From the NCBI GenBank assembly GCA_024683255.1, contig JAIKYL010000053.1, positions 1-8,219 on the forward strand: a stretch of 8,219 nucleotides of DNA. The letters run 5' to 3'. Position 1 is the first letter of the stretch, and every line of letters starts with the position of its first letter. This document shows, piece by piece, positions 1-6,538 of this stretch. A program made the position numbers and the translations under genes. Under the pieces are notes generated by a model. It was not told the origin of the DNA. It worked only from the letters and a program-made list of their open reading frames with translations, and searched no databases. This DNA comes from Bacteroidales bacterium (GTDB lineage Bacteria; Bacteroidota; Bacteroidia; Bacteroidales; UBA932).

Positions 1-1
1 T

Positions 2-550
2 TATGGTTCAACAGACGACAATACATCCGTAGAAGATCCCGTTTATCAGGAAGTGCACAAAGAAGATGTATTATCAGGAAACTATACCCATTATCTGCCG
101 GTGAAGGCAGGTATATCGGCAAGGATCCCTCTCACGGAAAGGCTGAGCGTAACAACAGGCCTTCAATACGCATTATACATTTCCAAGTTCACTTATTCCC
201 TTTCCGGGGAAAAGATGCAATATGCGCATTATCTGGGCGTTCCGGCCCGTTTGGACTGGACTTTTGCCTCCAACAGATGGCTGGATGTCTATGCCGGAGC
301 CGGCATGGAAGTGGAAATGTGTATGGGCGCCACACTTGCAGAGAAAAAACTGATACGGGACCCCCTCTGCTTATCGCTCCTGGGCGCGGCAGGCATTCAG
401 CTCAATCTCTCAAAGAGAATCGGCCTTTATCTGGAACCGGAACTCAGCTGGAGTGTCCCTTCAGCGAATTGGGAACTGGATAACTACCGGCGTACACATC
501 CCCTTGTTTTCACTGTGGCTACAGGCATTAGAATTAATATAGGAAATTAA
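2..550 (+). CDS. Outer-membrane beta-barrel protein, 3' portion only (5' end outside window)
   Basis: The reading frame is open from the first complete codon at position 2 to the TAA at 548-550, so 182 C-terminal residues are visible and the true start lies upstream. The GTG at 53 is an internal valine, not a start. The protein shows alternating hydrophobic and polar stretches of 8-12 residues separated by short turns, for example ISARIPLTERLSVTTGLQYAL and LDVYAGAGMEVEM, as in small Bacteroidota outer-membrane barrels of the PorT/OMP_b-brl type. It ends in a strand, TGIRINIGN, although without the classical terminal aromatic residue. The serpin gene follows after 10 bp, so the two are probably cotranscribed. 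In Bacteroidota such barrels often close a cluster that begins with an ECF sigma factor; whether that holds here cannot be seen. The barrel class is fairly secure; the ligand or role is unknown. Confidence 0.75.
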   Translation, partial: YGSTDDNTSVEDPVYQEVHKEDVLSGNYTHYLPVKAGISARIPLTERLSVTTGLQYALYISKFTYSLSGEKMQYAHYLGVPARLDWTFASNRWLDVYAGAGMEVEMCMGATLAEKKLIRDPLCLSLLGAAGIQLNLSKRIGLYLEPELSWSVPSANWELDNYRRTHPLVFTVATGIRINIGN

Positions 551-560
551 AATACTGGTT

Positions 561-2183
561 ATGAAAAAGACACTCTTACTGATGCTGATCCTGGCGGTTT
601 TTGCAGGATGCAACACGCTTGATATTCCCGGAAATATCCTGGAAGGAGAGGTTACGCATTCGGGATGCGCCTCTGCCACCAAAGCGGGCCTTGATGATGA
701 CAATCCACCTCTGATAACACTCAGGTATCACGATGGAGGTCTGCTTGTTACCTGCACCAACATGTATATGAACTGTTCCATCAAAGACAATGGGATAGGC
801 TGTCATGTTTCCGTTGAGGGGGATGACATCCATTGCAGTTTCTATGAGAAGGACGGCCCGGTGGCCGACTGTGTCTGTCTGGTCAAGACCATGTCAACAG
901 TAATAAACGGTCTGGAAAGCGGAAAGGAATACAATTTCTATTATGGCAGCTATAATTCAGTAAAGTTCACCTTCAATATTGGGTTAATCCAGATTATTGA
1001 TCCGGAAACGCTTGATATTCATGAGGATTATATCTTAAAGACGCTGGATCTGCCTGTCAAATCCAACGAATTCATCCGGGAAGGCAACAACTTCGCCTTG
1101 AATTTATTGAATCGTGTGAATACGGATCCGGAAGTGAAAGGGAACTTTATCATTTCGCCGCTCAGCCTGCAGATCCTGCTGGGAATGCTCCTGAACGGTG
1201 CTCAGGGCCAGACGGCCGATGAGATATGCCAGGTACTGGGCTACGGTAAAGGCGAAACGGATGCCGTAAACGAGTACTGCCAGGCCATGATGCAGCAACT
1301 GCCCCAATTGGATAAGAAAACCCAGCTGTCCCTGGCCAACGCCATTGCCCTCAATCAGCAATATCAGTTGCAGGACAGTTATAAGAACACCGTCAGCCAA
1401 TACTTTGATGCCGATGTGTTCAACCTGGATTTCTCTGACAAGAAAGGCTCTGCAAAGATTATCAACGAATGGTGCTCGGACCATACGAACGGGCTCATTG
1501 ACGACATTAGTCCGGAGGTGACTCCGGAAATGCTGGCCATCCTCATGAATGCGCTTTATTTCAAAGGGGTATGGTCCAATCCGTTTTCCCGGGATAATAC
1601 GGCTGAGGAGACATTTACCATGGAATCCGGAGAAACATTCAAGGTTCCTATGATGAAAAAACACGAAGAAGGGACCCTGTATCAGGAAAATGAAACCTTC
1701 AGTGCCGTCCGGCTGTTTTACGGGAAAGGAGCCTTCGCCATGACGCTTATCCTTCCGGCCGAAGGAAAGACGGTTTCGGATGTAACGGCCGCTTTAAACG
1801 GCGATTCCTGGAGGGAGTTTTTAATGCACCTGGAAATCTGCGACGCAGATCTGTGGGTTCCCAAATTTGAAACGAAATCCAGTATCAAGCTAAACGATAT
1901 CCTTTCGGATATGGGTATGCCCAGTTCCTTCCATTCAGGGACGGCCGATTTCAAGGCCATGTCGGATTATGCCCTTTGCCTGAGTCTGGTCCAGCAGGAT
2001 GCTATAATCAAGGTGGATGAAGAGGGGACCGAAGCTGCCGCGGTATCCCACGCGGGCATGATAGCTACCTGGGTCGGCCCCGGGGCAAACGTGGTCTTCC
2101 ACGCAAACCGTCCCTTCCTGTATCTCATTACCGAAACCGGCAGAGGTACCATCCTGTTTGCAGGCCGATACAACGGGAAATAA
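561..2183 (+). CDS. Serpin-family lipoprotein with Cys-rich N-terminal domain (540 aa)
   Basis: This is a predicted secreted lipoprotein protease inhibitor. Residues 1-17 form a signal peptide with lipobox VFAGC (lipidated Cys17). Residues about 30-160 are a separate region with cysteines at 36, 65, 72, 81, 92, 104 and 106. Residues about 170-538 are a full serpin fold, with recognisable blocks NFIISPLSLQ (195-204), INEWCSDHTNGLI (301-313), NALYFKGVW (330-338) and FHANRPFLYLI (513-523). The hinge of the reactive centre loop, EEGTEAAAV (487-495), fits the inhibitory consensus of small residues at P14-P9. Counting from Gly489 as P15 puts P1 near Thr503 (Ala502 is the alternative), which suggests a target of elastase-like rather than trypsin-like specificity; that is inference. 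Serpins in Bacteroidota include the lipoprotein miropin of Tannerella forsythia, which blocks host and self proteases. The start has only a weak AGGAAA upstream. The gene probably shares a transcript with the preceding barrel gene. Confidence 0.95.
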   Translation: MKKTLLLMLILAVFAGCNTLDIPGNILEGEVTHSGCASATKAGLDDDNPPLITLRYHDGGLLVTCTNMYMNCSIKDNGIGCHVSVEGDDIHCSFYEKDGPVADCVCLVKTMSTVINGLESGKEYNFYYGSYNSVKFTFNIGLIQIIDPETLDIHEDYILKTLDLPVKSNEFIREGNNFALNLLNRVNTDPEVKGNFIISPLSLQILLGMLLNGAQGQTADEICQVLGYGKGETDAVNEYCQAMMQQLPQLDKKTQLSLANAIALNQQYQLQDSYKNTVSQYFDADVFNLDFSDKKGSAKIINEWCSDHTNGLIDDISPEVTPEMLAILMNALYFKGVWSNPFSRDNTAEETFTMESGETFKVPMMKKHEEGTLYQENETFSAVRLFYGKGAFAMTLILPAEGKTVSDVTAALNGDSWREFLMHLEICDADLWVPKFETKSSIKLNDILSDMGMPSSFHSGTADFKAMSDYALCLSLVQQDAIIKVDEEGTEAAAVSHAGMIATWVGPGANVVFHANRPFLYLITETGRGTILFAGRYNGK

Positions 2184-2210
2184 AAAAAAAGCAGTAAGTT
2201 GTCTTACTGC
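2182..2210 (-). terminator. Hairpin terminator shared by convergent serpin and DUF362 genes
   Basis: A perfect 8-bp stem, GCAGTAAG (2191-2198) with CTTACTGC (2203-2210), closes on the loop TTGT. Read on the minus strand the stem is followed by nine T residues (the complement of 2190-2182), an intrinsic terminator for the DUF362 gene. Read on the plus strand the downstream tract is only TTGTCTAT, so termination of the serpin transcript would be weaker. The TAA stop of the DUF362 gene (2204-2206) lies inside the stem, and the A-run begins inside the serpin stop codon. Confidence 0.85.
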
Positions 2211-3214
2211 TTGTCTATATCTATGATTTCGTATTCCAGGCTTCCCAGGCCAAGGCCGGCTGCATAGTCCAGGATGTGCAGGCCGTGCTGGCGGTCGATG
2301 CGCTGTTGGAGCGGCTTGGCATCGTCACCTGCGGAATCCACATGATTGAATACCAAATCCGTGCAAGCTTTGTCCAGGGCCACCGGATCCGTTGACGCCA
2401 GGATGCCGATGTCCTTGAGGCGCGGCTTGGCCGGATGACCGTCGCAGTCGCAGTCCACGGACATGTTGTTCATCACATTGATGTAGATGATGTTCCGGCC
2501 TTCCTGCTTGAAGTAGTCATGGACGCCCTGGGCTGCCGCCGCCATGCTCTCCAGGAAACCGTCCTGGTCGTTGGAAATCCAGCGGGTTGTGCTGCGGCCG
2601 GCCGAATGGATATAGAGCTTGCCGGAAGTGGAAGCCACTCCTATGCTCTGGTTCTTGAGCACTCCGCCGAAACCGCCCATGGCGTGTCCCTTGAAATGGG
2701 CCAGGTTCACCATGAAATCGTAGTTCTGTAGGTGTGTACCCACGATATCGAACTTGATGTGCTTGGTATCCTGAACCGGAATCTTCATATCTCCTTCGGC
2801 ATCCATGATATCCACGGGCGCCACCTTTTCAAAGCCCCGTTCTGCAATGGCTCTCCGGTGGTCTTCCGTCTTGGAACGGTTGCCGCCGTAGGCCGTGTTA
2901 CATTCTACCAGCGTGCCTTTCACCTCATGCACCAGATCGGCAATAAGCTCCGGCCGCAGGTAATTGCTCTCGGCCGATTCTCCCGTGGAAATCTTCACGG
3001 CAACGCGGCCGGTGGCAGGAACGCCCAGGGCCTTGTAAATGGCCACCAGGCCTTCCGGGCTGATATCGGAAGTGAAATACACCGTGGCCTTGGGAGCGGC
3101 CGGTGCAGTGATGTTGTTCTCTGTTTGGGCAGCCTGGCCCTGGCGGTTGGTGCTTCCGCAGGAAACCGCAAAGGATACCAGTGCAATAGAAATGAGGCAA
3201 ATGATCTTTTTCAT
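2204..3214 (-). CDS. DUF362-domain lipoprotein (336 aa)
   Basis: The N-terminus is a lipoprotein signal ending FAVSC, with lipidated Cys19, so the protein is exported and membrane anchored. After a linker of about 25 residues the DUF362 domain runs from about residue 42 to the C-terminus. Family features visible are the block HFKGHAMGGFGGVLKN (173-188), the CDC motif at 255-257 (within VDCDCDGH), DIGILASTDPVALDKA (268-283) and the closing LGLGSLEYEIIDID (321-334). Many DUF362 proteins carry a C-terminal 4Fe-4S ferredoxin module; this one has none, ending straight after the core domain. The molecular role of the family is not established, and I give none. The start is fixed by the signal peptide. 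It is apparently a single-gene unit, read from its own promoter immediately upstream and ending in the shared hairpin at 2182-2210. Confidence 0.9.
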   Translation of the reverse strand: MKKIICLISIALVSFAVSCGSTNRQGQAAQTENNITAPAAPKATVYFTSDISPEGLVAIYKALGVPATGRVAVKISTGESAESNYLRPELIADLVHEVKGTLVECNTAYGGNRSKTEDHRRAIAERGFEKVAPVDIMDAEGDMKIPVQDTKHIKFDIVGTHLQNYDFMVNLAHFKGHAMGGFGGVLKNQSIGVASTSGKLYIHSAGRSTTRWISNDQDGFLESMAAAAQGVHDYFKQEGRNIIYINVMNNMSVDCDCDGHPAKPRLKDIGILASTDPVALDKACTDLVFNHVDSAGDDAKPLQQRIDRQHGLHILDYAAGLGLGSLEYEIIDIDKQ

Positions 3215-3218
3215 ACGG

Positions 3219-3250
3219 CAAAGATAATGAAAAACATTTATTTCGGCATA
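3219..3250 (-). promoter_or_regulatory. Bacteroidota-type promoter of the DUF362 gene, near-leaderless
   Basis: On the minus strand a perfect -7 element TATCTTTG (complement of 3219-3226) is preceded, 20 bp upstream, by TATG (complement of 3247-3250), a 3-of-4 match to the -33 TTTG. Usual spacing would place the transcript start near 3215, one base before the ATG at 3214. The transcript would then be leaderless or nearly so. The start position is inferred, not observed. Confidence 0.6.
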
Positions 3251-3256
3251 AATGAT

Positions 3257-3264
3257 TATTTTTG
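3257..3264 (+). promoter_or_regulatory. -7 element of the GNAT acetyltransferase promoter
   Basis: TATTTTTG fits TAnnTTTG exactly and lies about 30 bp before the ATG at 3294, predicting a leader of roughly 26 nt. No good -33 TTTG is present at the 19-21 bp spacing. The element lies next to the divergent DUF362 promoter, so the two may compete. Confidence 0.5.
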
Positions 3265-3293
3265 TATTCGATTATCCGTTATAGATAATTGGA

Positions 3294-3815
3294 ATGATGG
3301 AAACAGAAAGAATCTTACTGCGCCCCTGGCGGGACAGCGATGCCGATACGCTTTTCAAATGGGCGTCGGACCCCGACGTGGGCCCCCGGGCCGGCTGGCC
3401 ACCCCATGGGAGCGTCCAGGAGAGTCTTGAGGTTATACGGACCGTGTTCAAAGACGCAACAAACACCTGGGCCATCGAATGGAAGGAGACTGGCGAAGCC
3501 ATCGGCGCCATGGGCTACGGTCCCTCCTGCGACTGTGCGCTCCCGGCCCGGGAAGGAGAGCCCATCTGCGGCTACTGGGTGGCCAAACCGTATTGGAACA
3601 GAGGCATTTGCACGGAAGCACTCCGGCTTATGATTGAGCATATCCGAAAAACTACCAACATCAAGTCCTTAATTTCGGGACACTTTGTGGATAACCACGC
3701 AAGCGGCCGCGTAATGGAAAAATGCGGTTTCCTCCCCACCGGTGAAACCGTCATTGATGAATCCCAGTACCAGGGCAAAGACCGTCCCATCCGGGTTCTT
3801 AGGCTGGAACTGTAG
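3294..3815 (+). CDS. GNAT-family N-acetyltransferase, RimJ/RimL-like (173 aa)
   Basis: This is a cytosolic acetyl-CoA-dependent acetyltransferase of the Acetyltransf_3 (RimJ/RimL) type. It opens with ETERILLRPWRDSDADTLFKW, the typical beta1-alpha1 start of this group. The acetyl-CoA pyrophosphate-binding motif is NRGICTEA (102-109), equivalent to the usual Q/R-x-x-G-x-G/A loop, and the C-terminal motif NHASGRVMEKCGF (134-146) is the family's conserved asparagine-to-GF segment. At 173 residues the length is normal and complete. Two consecutive ATG codons (3294 and 3297) could both serve as start; METERI is the commoner family N-terminus, so the second is possible. The gene ends 2 bp from the convergent Gre-factor stop, with no hairpin between them. 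The acceptor (ribosomal protein N-terminus, antibiotic or small amine) cannot be told from sequence. Confidence 0.92.
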   Translation: MMETERILLRPWRDSDADTLFKWASDPDVGPRAGWPPHGSVQESLEVIRTVFKDATNTWAIEWKETGEAIGAMGYGPSCDCALPAREGEPICGYWVAKPYWNRGICTEALRLMIEHIRKTTNIKSLISGHFVDNHASGRVMEKCGFLPTGETVIDESQYQGKDRPIRVLRLEL

Positions 3816-3817
3816 TT

Positions 3818-4285
3818 TTAATCAAGGGTAATACTTTCAATTCTCAGGCGCAGGGTCCCGGAGGGGGTCTGTGCCTCGGCAACTTCGCCCACCATCTTGC
3901 CCATTAGGGCGGCGCCGATGGGGGAATTCAGCGAGATTTTGCCTGCCTCCAGGTTCATCTCGTGGGGGCTCACTATCTGGAATATCATGCGGGTATTGGT
4001 GGAGAGGTTCGTGAATTCCACCCGGCTCAGAAGGCTGACCCTGTCTTTGGGGAGGACGTCGGGATCAATCACGCGTGAATGCTCCAGGATCTTCTGCAGG
4101 AAGCGGATACGGCTGATGGTCTTACCTTGGATGCGCCTTGCTTCACGGTATCCCGCATTGTCGCTCCGGTCTCCCTGGGCGCCCATTTCCGCAACTTCTT
4201 CCGCCACTTTGGGGTAAACCTCATCAATAAGATGATGAAGCTCGGTCACAATCTCGTCGTATTTTTGCTTTGACAGGTATTCCAT
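3818..4285 (-). CDS. GreA/GreB-family transcript cleavage factor (155 aa)
   Basis: Gre factors enter the secondary channel of RNA polymerase and stimulate cleavage of backtracked RNA. Residues 1-75 form the N-terminal antiparallel coiled coil. Its tip reads GDRSDNAGY (38-46), closest to the GreB tip GDRSENADY, so the two catalytic acids would be Asp39 and Asp42; the second is Asp where GreA and GreB of Escherichia coli have Glu44. The C-terminal FKBP-like domain carries the signature SPIGAALMGKMVGEV (121-135) followed by TPSG (140-143). Length is typical. The gene lies 10 bp downstream of ccsA on the same strand and has no promoter of its own that I can see, so it is probably cotranscribed. 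It may be a second, GreB-like paralogue, with a canonical GreA elsewhere in the genome; that is inference. Confidence 0.92.
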   Translation of the reverse strand: MEYLSKQKYDEIVTELHHLIDEVYPKVAEEVAEMGAQGDRSDNAGYREARRIQGKTISRIRFLQKILEHSRVIDPDVLPKDRVSLLSRVEFTNLSTNTRMIFQIVSPHEMNLEAGKISLNSPIGAALMGKMVGEVAEAQTPSGTLRLRIESITLD

Positions 4286-4295
4286 GGCTAAACCT

Positions 4296-5717
4296 TTACT
4301 TTACATTGTAGGTATGAATGGAGAGGCCCTGGGCCGATGGCAGGTAGTTGATGCCCCACCAGCAGATCTGGAGGCACACGAAACTCATCAGCAAGACCAC
4401 ACAGGCGATCTTCCATTCTCCGGGTCTGGCCTTGCGCAGGTGCATATACACCAGATAGCAGAGCCAGGTGGCGGCAGCCCAGGTCTCCTTGGGATCCCAG
4501 GCCCAATAGGTGCCCCAGGCCTCCTTGGCCCACAGGGCGCCGAAAAGCATTCCGAAGGTGAGGAAGGCCAGCCCCACAAACACCAGGTTATCCGTAAGAT
4601 TGATTTCCTTATCCGTGGTCTTTCCCTTCCGGATTAGCATATAGACCGCCATGATTGTAGCCGCACCCAATAGCGCATAGGAAAACATGTACACTATCAC
4701 GTGCGGAGCAAACCAGGGGCTCTGCAGGGCCGGCATCAGGCTCTTGAGCCTAAGGCCGGACTTGAACCAGGTAAGCGCCAGGAACACGATGGCCAGCAGC
4801 ACCACAAAGCCGATAACACGGACATACCGCTTTAGCCCGGCAGGTTTGGGTGCCATGAAAAGCATCAGGCACAAGGCGCCTGCAATCATCATGAAAATGC
4901 CGATGTACACCCATAAGATCCAAGGGTCGCGTACCAGCTGGAATACGCTGTAAGGGCTTTCGGCGCCATATTGAATGTCATAGTCGTACTGGTAGATCTT
5001 CCAGCCGTTCACTTTAAGAGGCTTGTTAACTTCCACCGTTCCCTGGACCGTTTTCCCGTCTTCCGTATAGACAGTAATATCCGATGCAAAACGTTTAGGA
5101 GTGCCGTCCTCATACTCCTCCAGTGTGAACTTATGCAATTCGATGGTCAGACCTGGTTGGTGAACCATTCCTCCCTCATCCACGGCTCTCCACTCAGGTT
5201 CTCCCGTAAAGGCCGTCAGATGCAGACTCTGCATATCGGCACTACCCAGCGTGGCGGCAACAATGGCCACCACAACACCCAAATGGTTCAGAATGAACGG
5301 GATTTCCCTGACCTTCCAGCGGATAATGTGGTTAAGCGCTGCCAGGGCCGATATGACCATCATCCAGGTCCAGATGAGCACGAAGGGCCAGAAACGCAGC
5401 ATCTGGCTTAGCCAGGGCATTCCACCCGCCCGCACCTGCGGGAGCAGACCCATCAGGATGGTGAGGGACACCGAATAAACCAGGCAGGGGACCGCCGCCC
5501 CCGTATGCATCATCCACTCGAAGGCATAAATCCTTTGGCGTAAAGCGTACATCACGCCCACCGTGGAGAGCAGCAGAACCAGCACAATCCAGTTCACCGG
5601 AGAGGCAAAGAGCTCCCACCGGATGGGCCCCACGGCCAGCTGCAGCAGCACTCCCGTAAAAAGAAGGCCTCCTCCAATGAGGAAGCCCTCCTTCATATGC
5701 CAAGGTTTAACCCACAT
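4296..5717 (-). CDS. ccsA: Compact ResB-CcsA fusion, cytochrome c biogenesis (473 aa)
   Basis: This is a polytopic inner-membrane protein of System II cytochrome c maturation, which exports haem and attaches it to apocytochromes. The N-terminal part has hydrophobic segments at about 11-30, 41-58, 75-92, 108-128 and 141-158, then a periplasmic stretch (160-264) with the ResB-like sequence VNKPLKVNGWKIYQYDYD (230-247). The CcsA core follows, with segments at about 266-289, 299-316, 338-361, 378-396, 413-427 and 437-454. It holds the tryptophan-rich WWD haem motif WGTYWAWDPKETW (401-413) and flanking candidate haem-ligand histidines His339 and His468. Fused CcsBA proteins I know of are much longer, so the ResB half appears strongly reduced. 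Met8 is an alternative start; Met1 is kept because both fit the promoter. It is the first gene of a unit with the Gre factor. No cytochrome gene is adjacent. Confidence 0.9.
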   Translation of the reverse strand: MWVKPWHMKEGFLIGGGLLFTGVLLQLAVGPIRWELFASPVNWIVLVLLLSTVGVMYALRQRIYAFEWMMHTGAAVPCLVYSVSLTILMGLLPQVRAGGMPWLSQMLRFWPFVLIWTWMMVISALAALNHIIRWKVREIPFILNHLGVVVAIVAATLGSADMQSLHLTAFTGEPEWRAVDEGGMVHQPGLTIELHKFTLEEYEDGTPKRFASDITVYTEDGKTVQGTVEVNKPLKVNGWKIYQYDYDIQYGAESPYSVFQLVRDPWILWVYIGIFMMIAGALCLMLFMAPKPAGLKRYVRVIGFVVLLAIVFLALTWFKSGLRLKSLMPALQSPWFAPHVIVYMFSYALLGAATIMAVYMLIRKGKTTDKEINLTDNLVFVGLAFLTFGMLFGALWAKEAWGTYWAWDPKETWAAATWLCYLVYMHLRKARPGEWKIACVVLLMSFVCLQICWWGINYLPSAQGLSIHTYNVK

Positions 5718-5740
5718 ACATCTTTATTGTCTGCTTTTCA

Positions 5741-5772
5741 CAAAAATATGGATTCTTTCCCGGATTTCCAAA
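5741..5772 (-). promoter_or_regulatory. Consensus Bacteroidota promoter of the ccsA-gre unit
   Basis: On the minus strand TTTG (complement of 5769-5772) is followed after exactly 20 bp by TATTTTTG (complement of 5741-5748), matching the Bacteroidota -33 TTTG and -7 TAnnTTTG without mismatch. The predicted start near 5737 gives a leader of about 20 nt. This is the best promoter in the window. Confidence 0.75.
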
Positions 5773-5783
5773 CCTCTTTTTAG

Positions 5784-5791
5784 TATCTTTG
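5784..5791 (+). promoter_or_regulatory. -7 element of the YiiX-like hydrolase gene
   Basis: TATCTTTG fits TAnnTTTG exactly and predicts a transcript start near 5795, with a leader of about 17 nt. No exact -33 TTTG occurs at the usual spacing. It sits 11 bp from the -33 box of the divergent ccsA promoter, so polymerase occupancy at one could affect the other. Confidence 0.6.
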
Positions 5792-5811
5792 CATTTCAAA
5801 ACGTTCTATCT

Positions 5812-6462
5812 ATGAGAAGGATCATTCTGGTATTGACGGCACTCCTCGCCATCGGTTGCGGAAAAAAGGCCGACAGTCTTCGCAACGGGGACCTCATTTT
5901 TGTGGGTCTCCCCGCGGATTATGAAGTAGAATCCGAATCTATGGATGCAGCCATCTCATCGGCCACAGGCGAAGAAGGATGGTTGAATCTGATTCACGTA
6001 GCCATTGCCGAGGTAAAGGCCGACAGCGTATGGATTATTGACGCTACTATCGCGCACGGAGTTGACCGGCACCCGCTGGATACCTTCCTGAGAGATTTTA
6101 CACTTAAAGACGGCAGCTATCCGGAGTTTATCGTCAAACGCGTCAAAGACCTTGATGCCGATGCCGCCGTGGAAAGAGCCAAGACCTTCTGCGGCAGGGG
6201 ATACGATGTCAGCTTCCTGCCGGATAATGAGGAATTATACTGCTCGGAGCTGGTGCAGGCATCCTATCTGGATGCCGATGGAAAGCCCGTATTCCAGAGT
6301 GAGCCGATGAACTGGCTGACCCCGGACGGAACCATGCCGCCCTATTGGGAATGGCTTTTCGGTCAGCTTGGGATGGATGTACCGCAGGGCGTTCCAGGTA
6401 CAAACCCGCAGAGGATGTCCGAATCCAAGCTTCTGGTTGAGGTGCACTCAGTATTGGAATAA
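5812..6462 (+). CDS. YiiX/YebB-like NlpC/P60-superfamily cysteine hydrolase, lipoprotein (216 aa)
   Basis: This is a small lipoprotein with a permuted papain-like fold (YiiX/YebB group, Peptidase_C92-like). A short signal peptide ends LLAIGC, with lipidated Cys16. The domain begins with LRNGDLIFVG (23-32), typical of the group. In this permuted family the catalytic His precedes the Cys: His62 in LIHVAI and Cys144 in LYCSELVQASY fit those positions, with Asp77 a candidate third residue. The frame stays open upstream to 5563, but ATG 5812 is chosen because it begins the signal peptide, follows a -7 promoter element by 20 bp, and avoids antisense overlap with ccsA. Relatives hydrolyse amide or ester bonds in peptidoglycan peptides or acyl groups; the substrate here is unknown. 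The gene stands alone between the divergent ccsA and the fimbrillin unit, which has its own promoter. Confidence 0.85.
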   Translation: MRRIILVLTALLAIGCGKKADSLRNGDLIFVGLPADYEVESESMDAAISSATGEEGWLNLIHVAIAEVKADSVWIIDATIAHGVDRHPLDTFLRDFTLKDGSYPEFIVKRVKDLDADAAVERAKTFCGRGYDVSFLPDNEELYCSELVQASYLDADGKPVFQSEPMNWLTPDGTMPPYWEWLFGQLGMDVPQGVPGTNPQRMSESKLLVEVHSVLE

Positions 6463-6484
6463 TGCTTACTTTTATTTAATTTTG
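6453..6484 (+). promoter_or_regulatory. Promoter of the small ORF-fimbrillin unit
   Basis: ATTG (6453-6456, 3 of 4 to TTTG) is separated by 20 bp from TAATTTTG (6477-6484), an exact TAnnTTTG. The -33 part lies inside the last codons of the preceding hydrolase gene. The predicted start near 6488 gives a leader of about 51 nt. Confidence 0.6.
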
Positions 6485-6490
6485 GCCTTT

Positions 6491-6507
6491 GAAGTGATTT
6501 TCACTTC
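6491..6507 (+). other. Stem-loop at the predicted 5' end of the fimbrillin-unit mRNA
   Basis: GAAGTGA (6491-6497) pairs perfectly with TCACTTC (6501-6507) over a TTT loop. If transcription begins near 6488 the hairpin caps the mRNA 5' end, where it could slow decay. It could instead act as a weak terminator for the upstream hydrolase gene, but the following tract TTGTTAGTTAG is poor in consecutive T. Confidence 0.55.
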
Positions 6508-6538
6508 TTGTTAGTTAGTATTCACATTGTATTTAACA

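Noticed and set aside
53..550. GTG at 53 as the start of the beta-barrel gene
   Set aside because: The frame is open upstream to the window edge with coherent residues (YGSTDDNTSVEDPVYQE), and no signal peptide follows the GTG. It is an internal valine of a truncated gene.
1104..1664. 186-codon minus-strand frame inside the serpin gene
   Set aside because: It is antisense to well-conserved serpin motifs and its translation shows no recognisable domain.
2732..3430. 232-codon plus-strand frame across the DUF362 gene
   Set aside because: It is the antisense shadow of a clear DUF362 domain and then runs out of frame into the GNAT gene.
3315..3641. Minus-strand frame inside the GNAT gene
   Set aside because: It is a GC-rich shadow frame with no domain; the plus-strand GNAT motifs account for the region.
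5563..5811. 83-residue N-terminal extension of the hydrolase ORF
   Set aside because: It lies antisense to ccsA, is basic and non-globular in composition, and would bury the lipoprotein signal peptide that begins at 5812.
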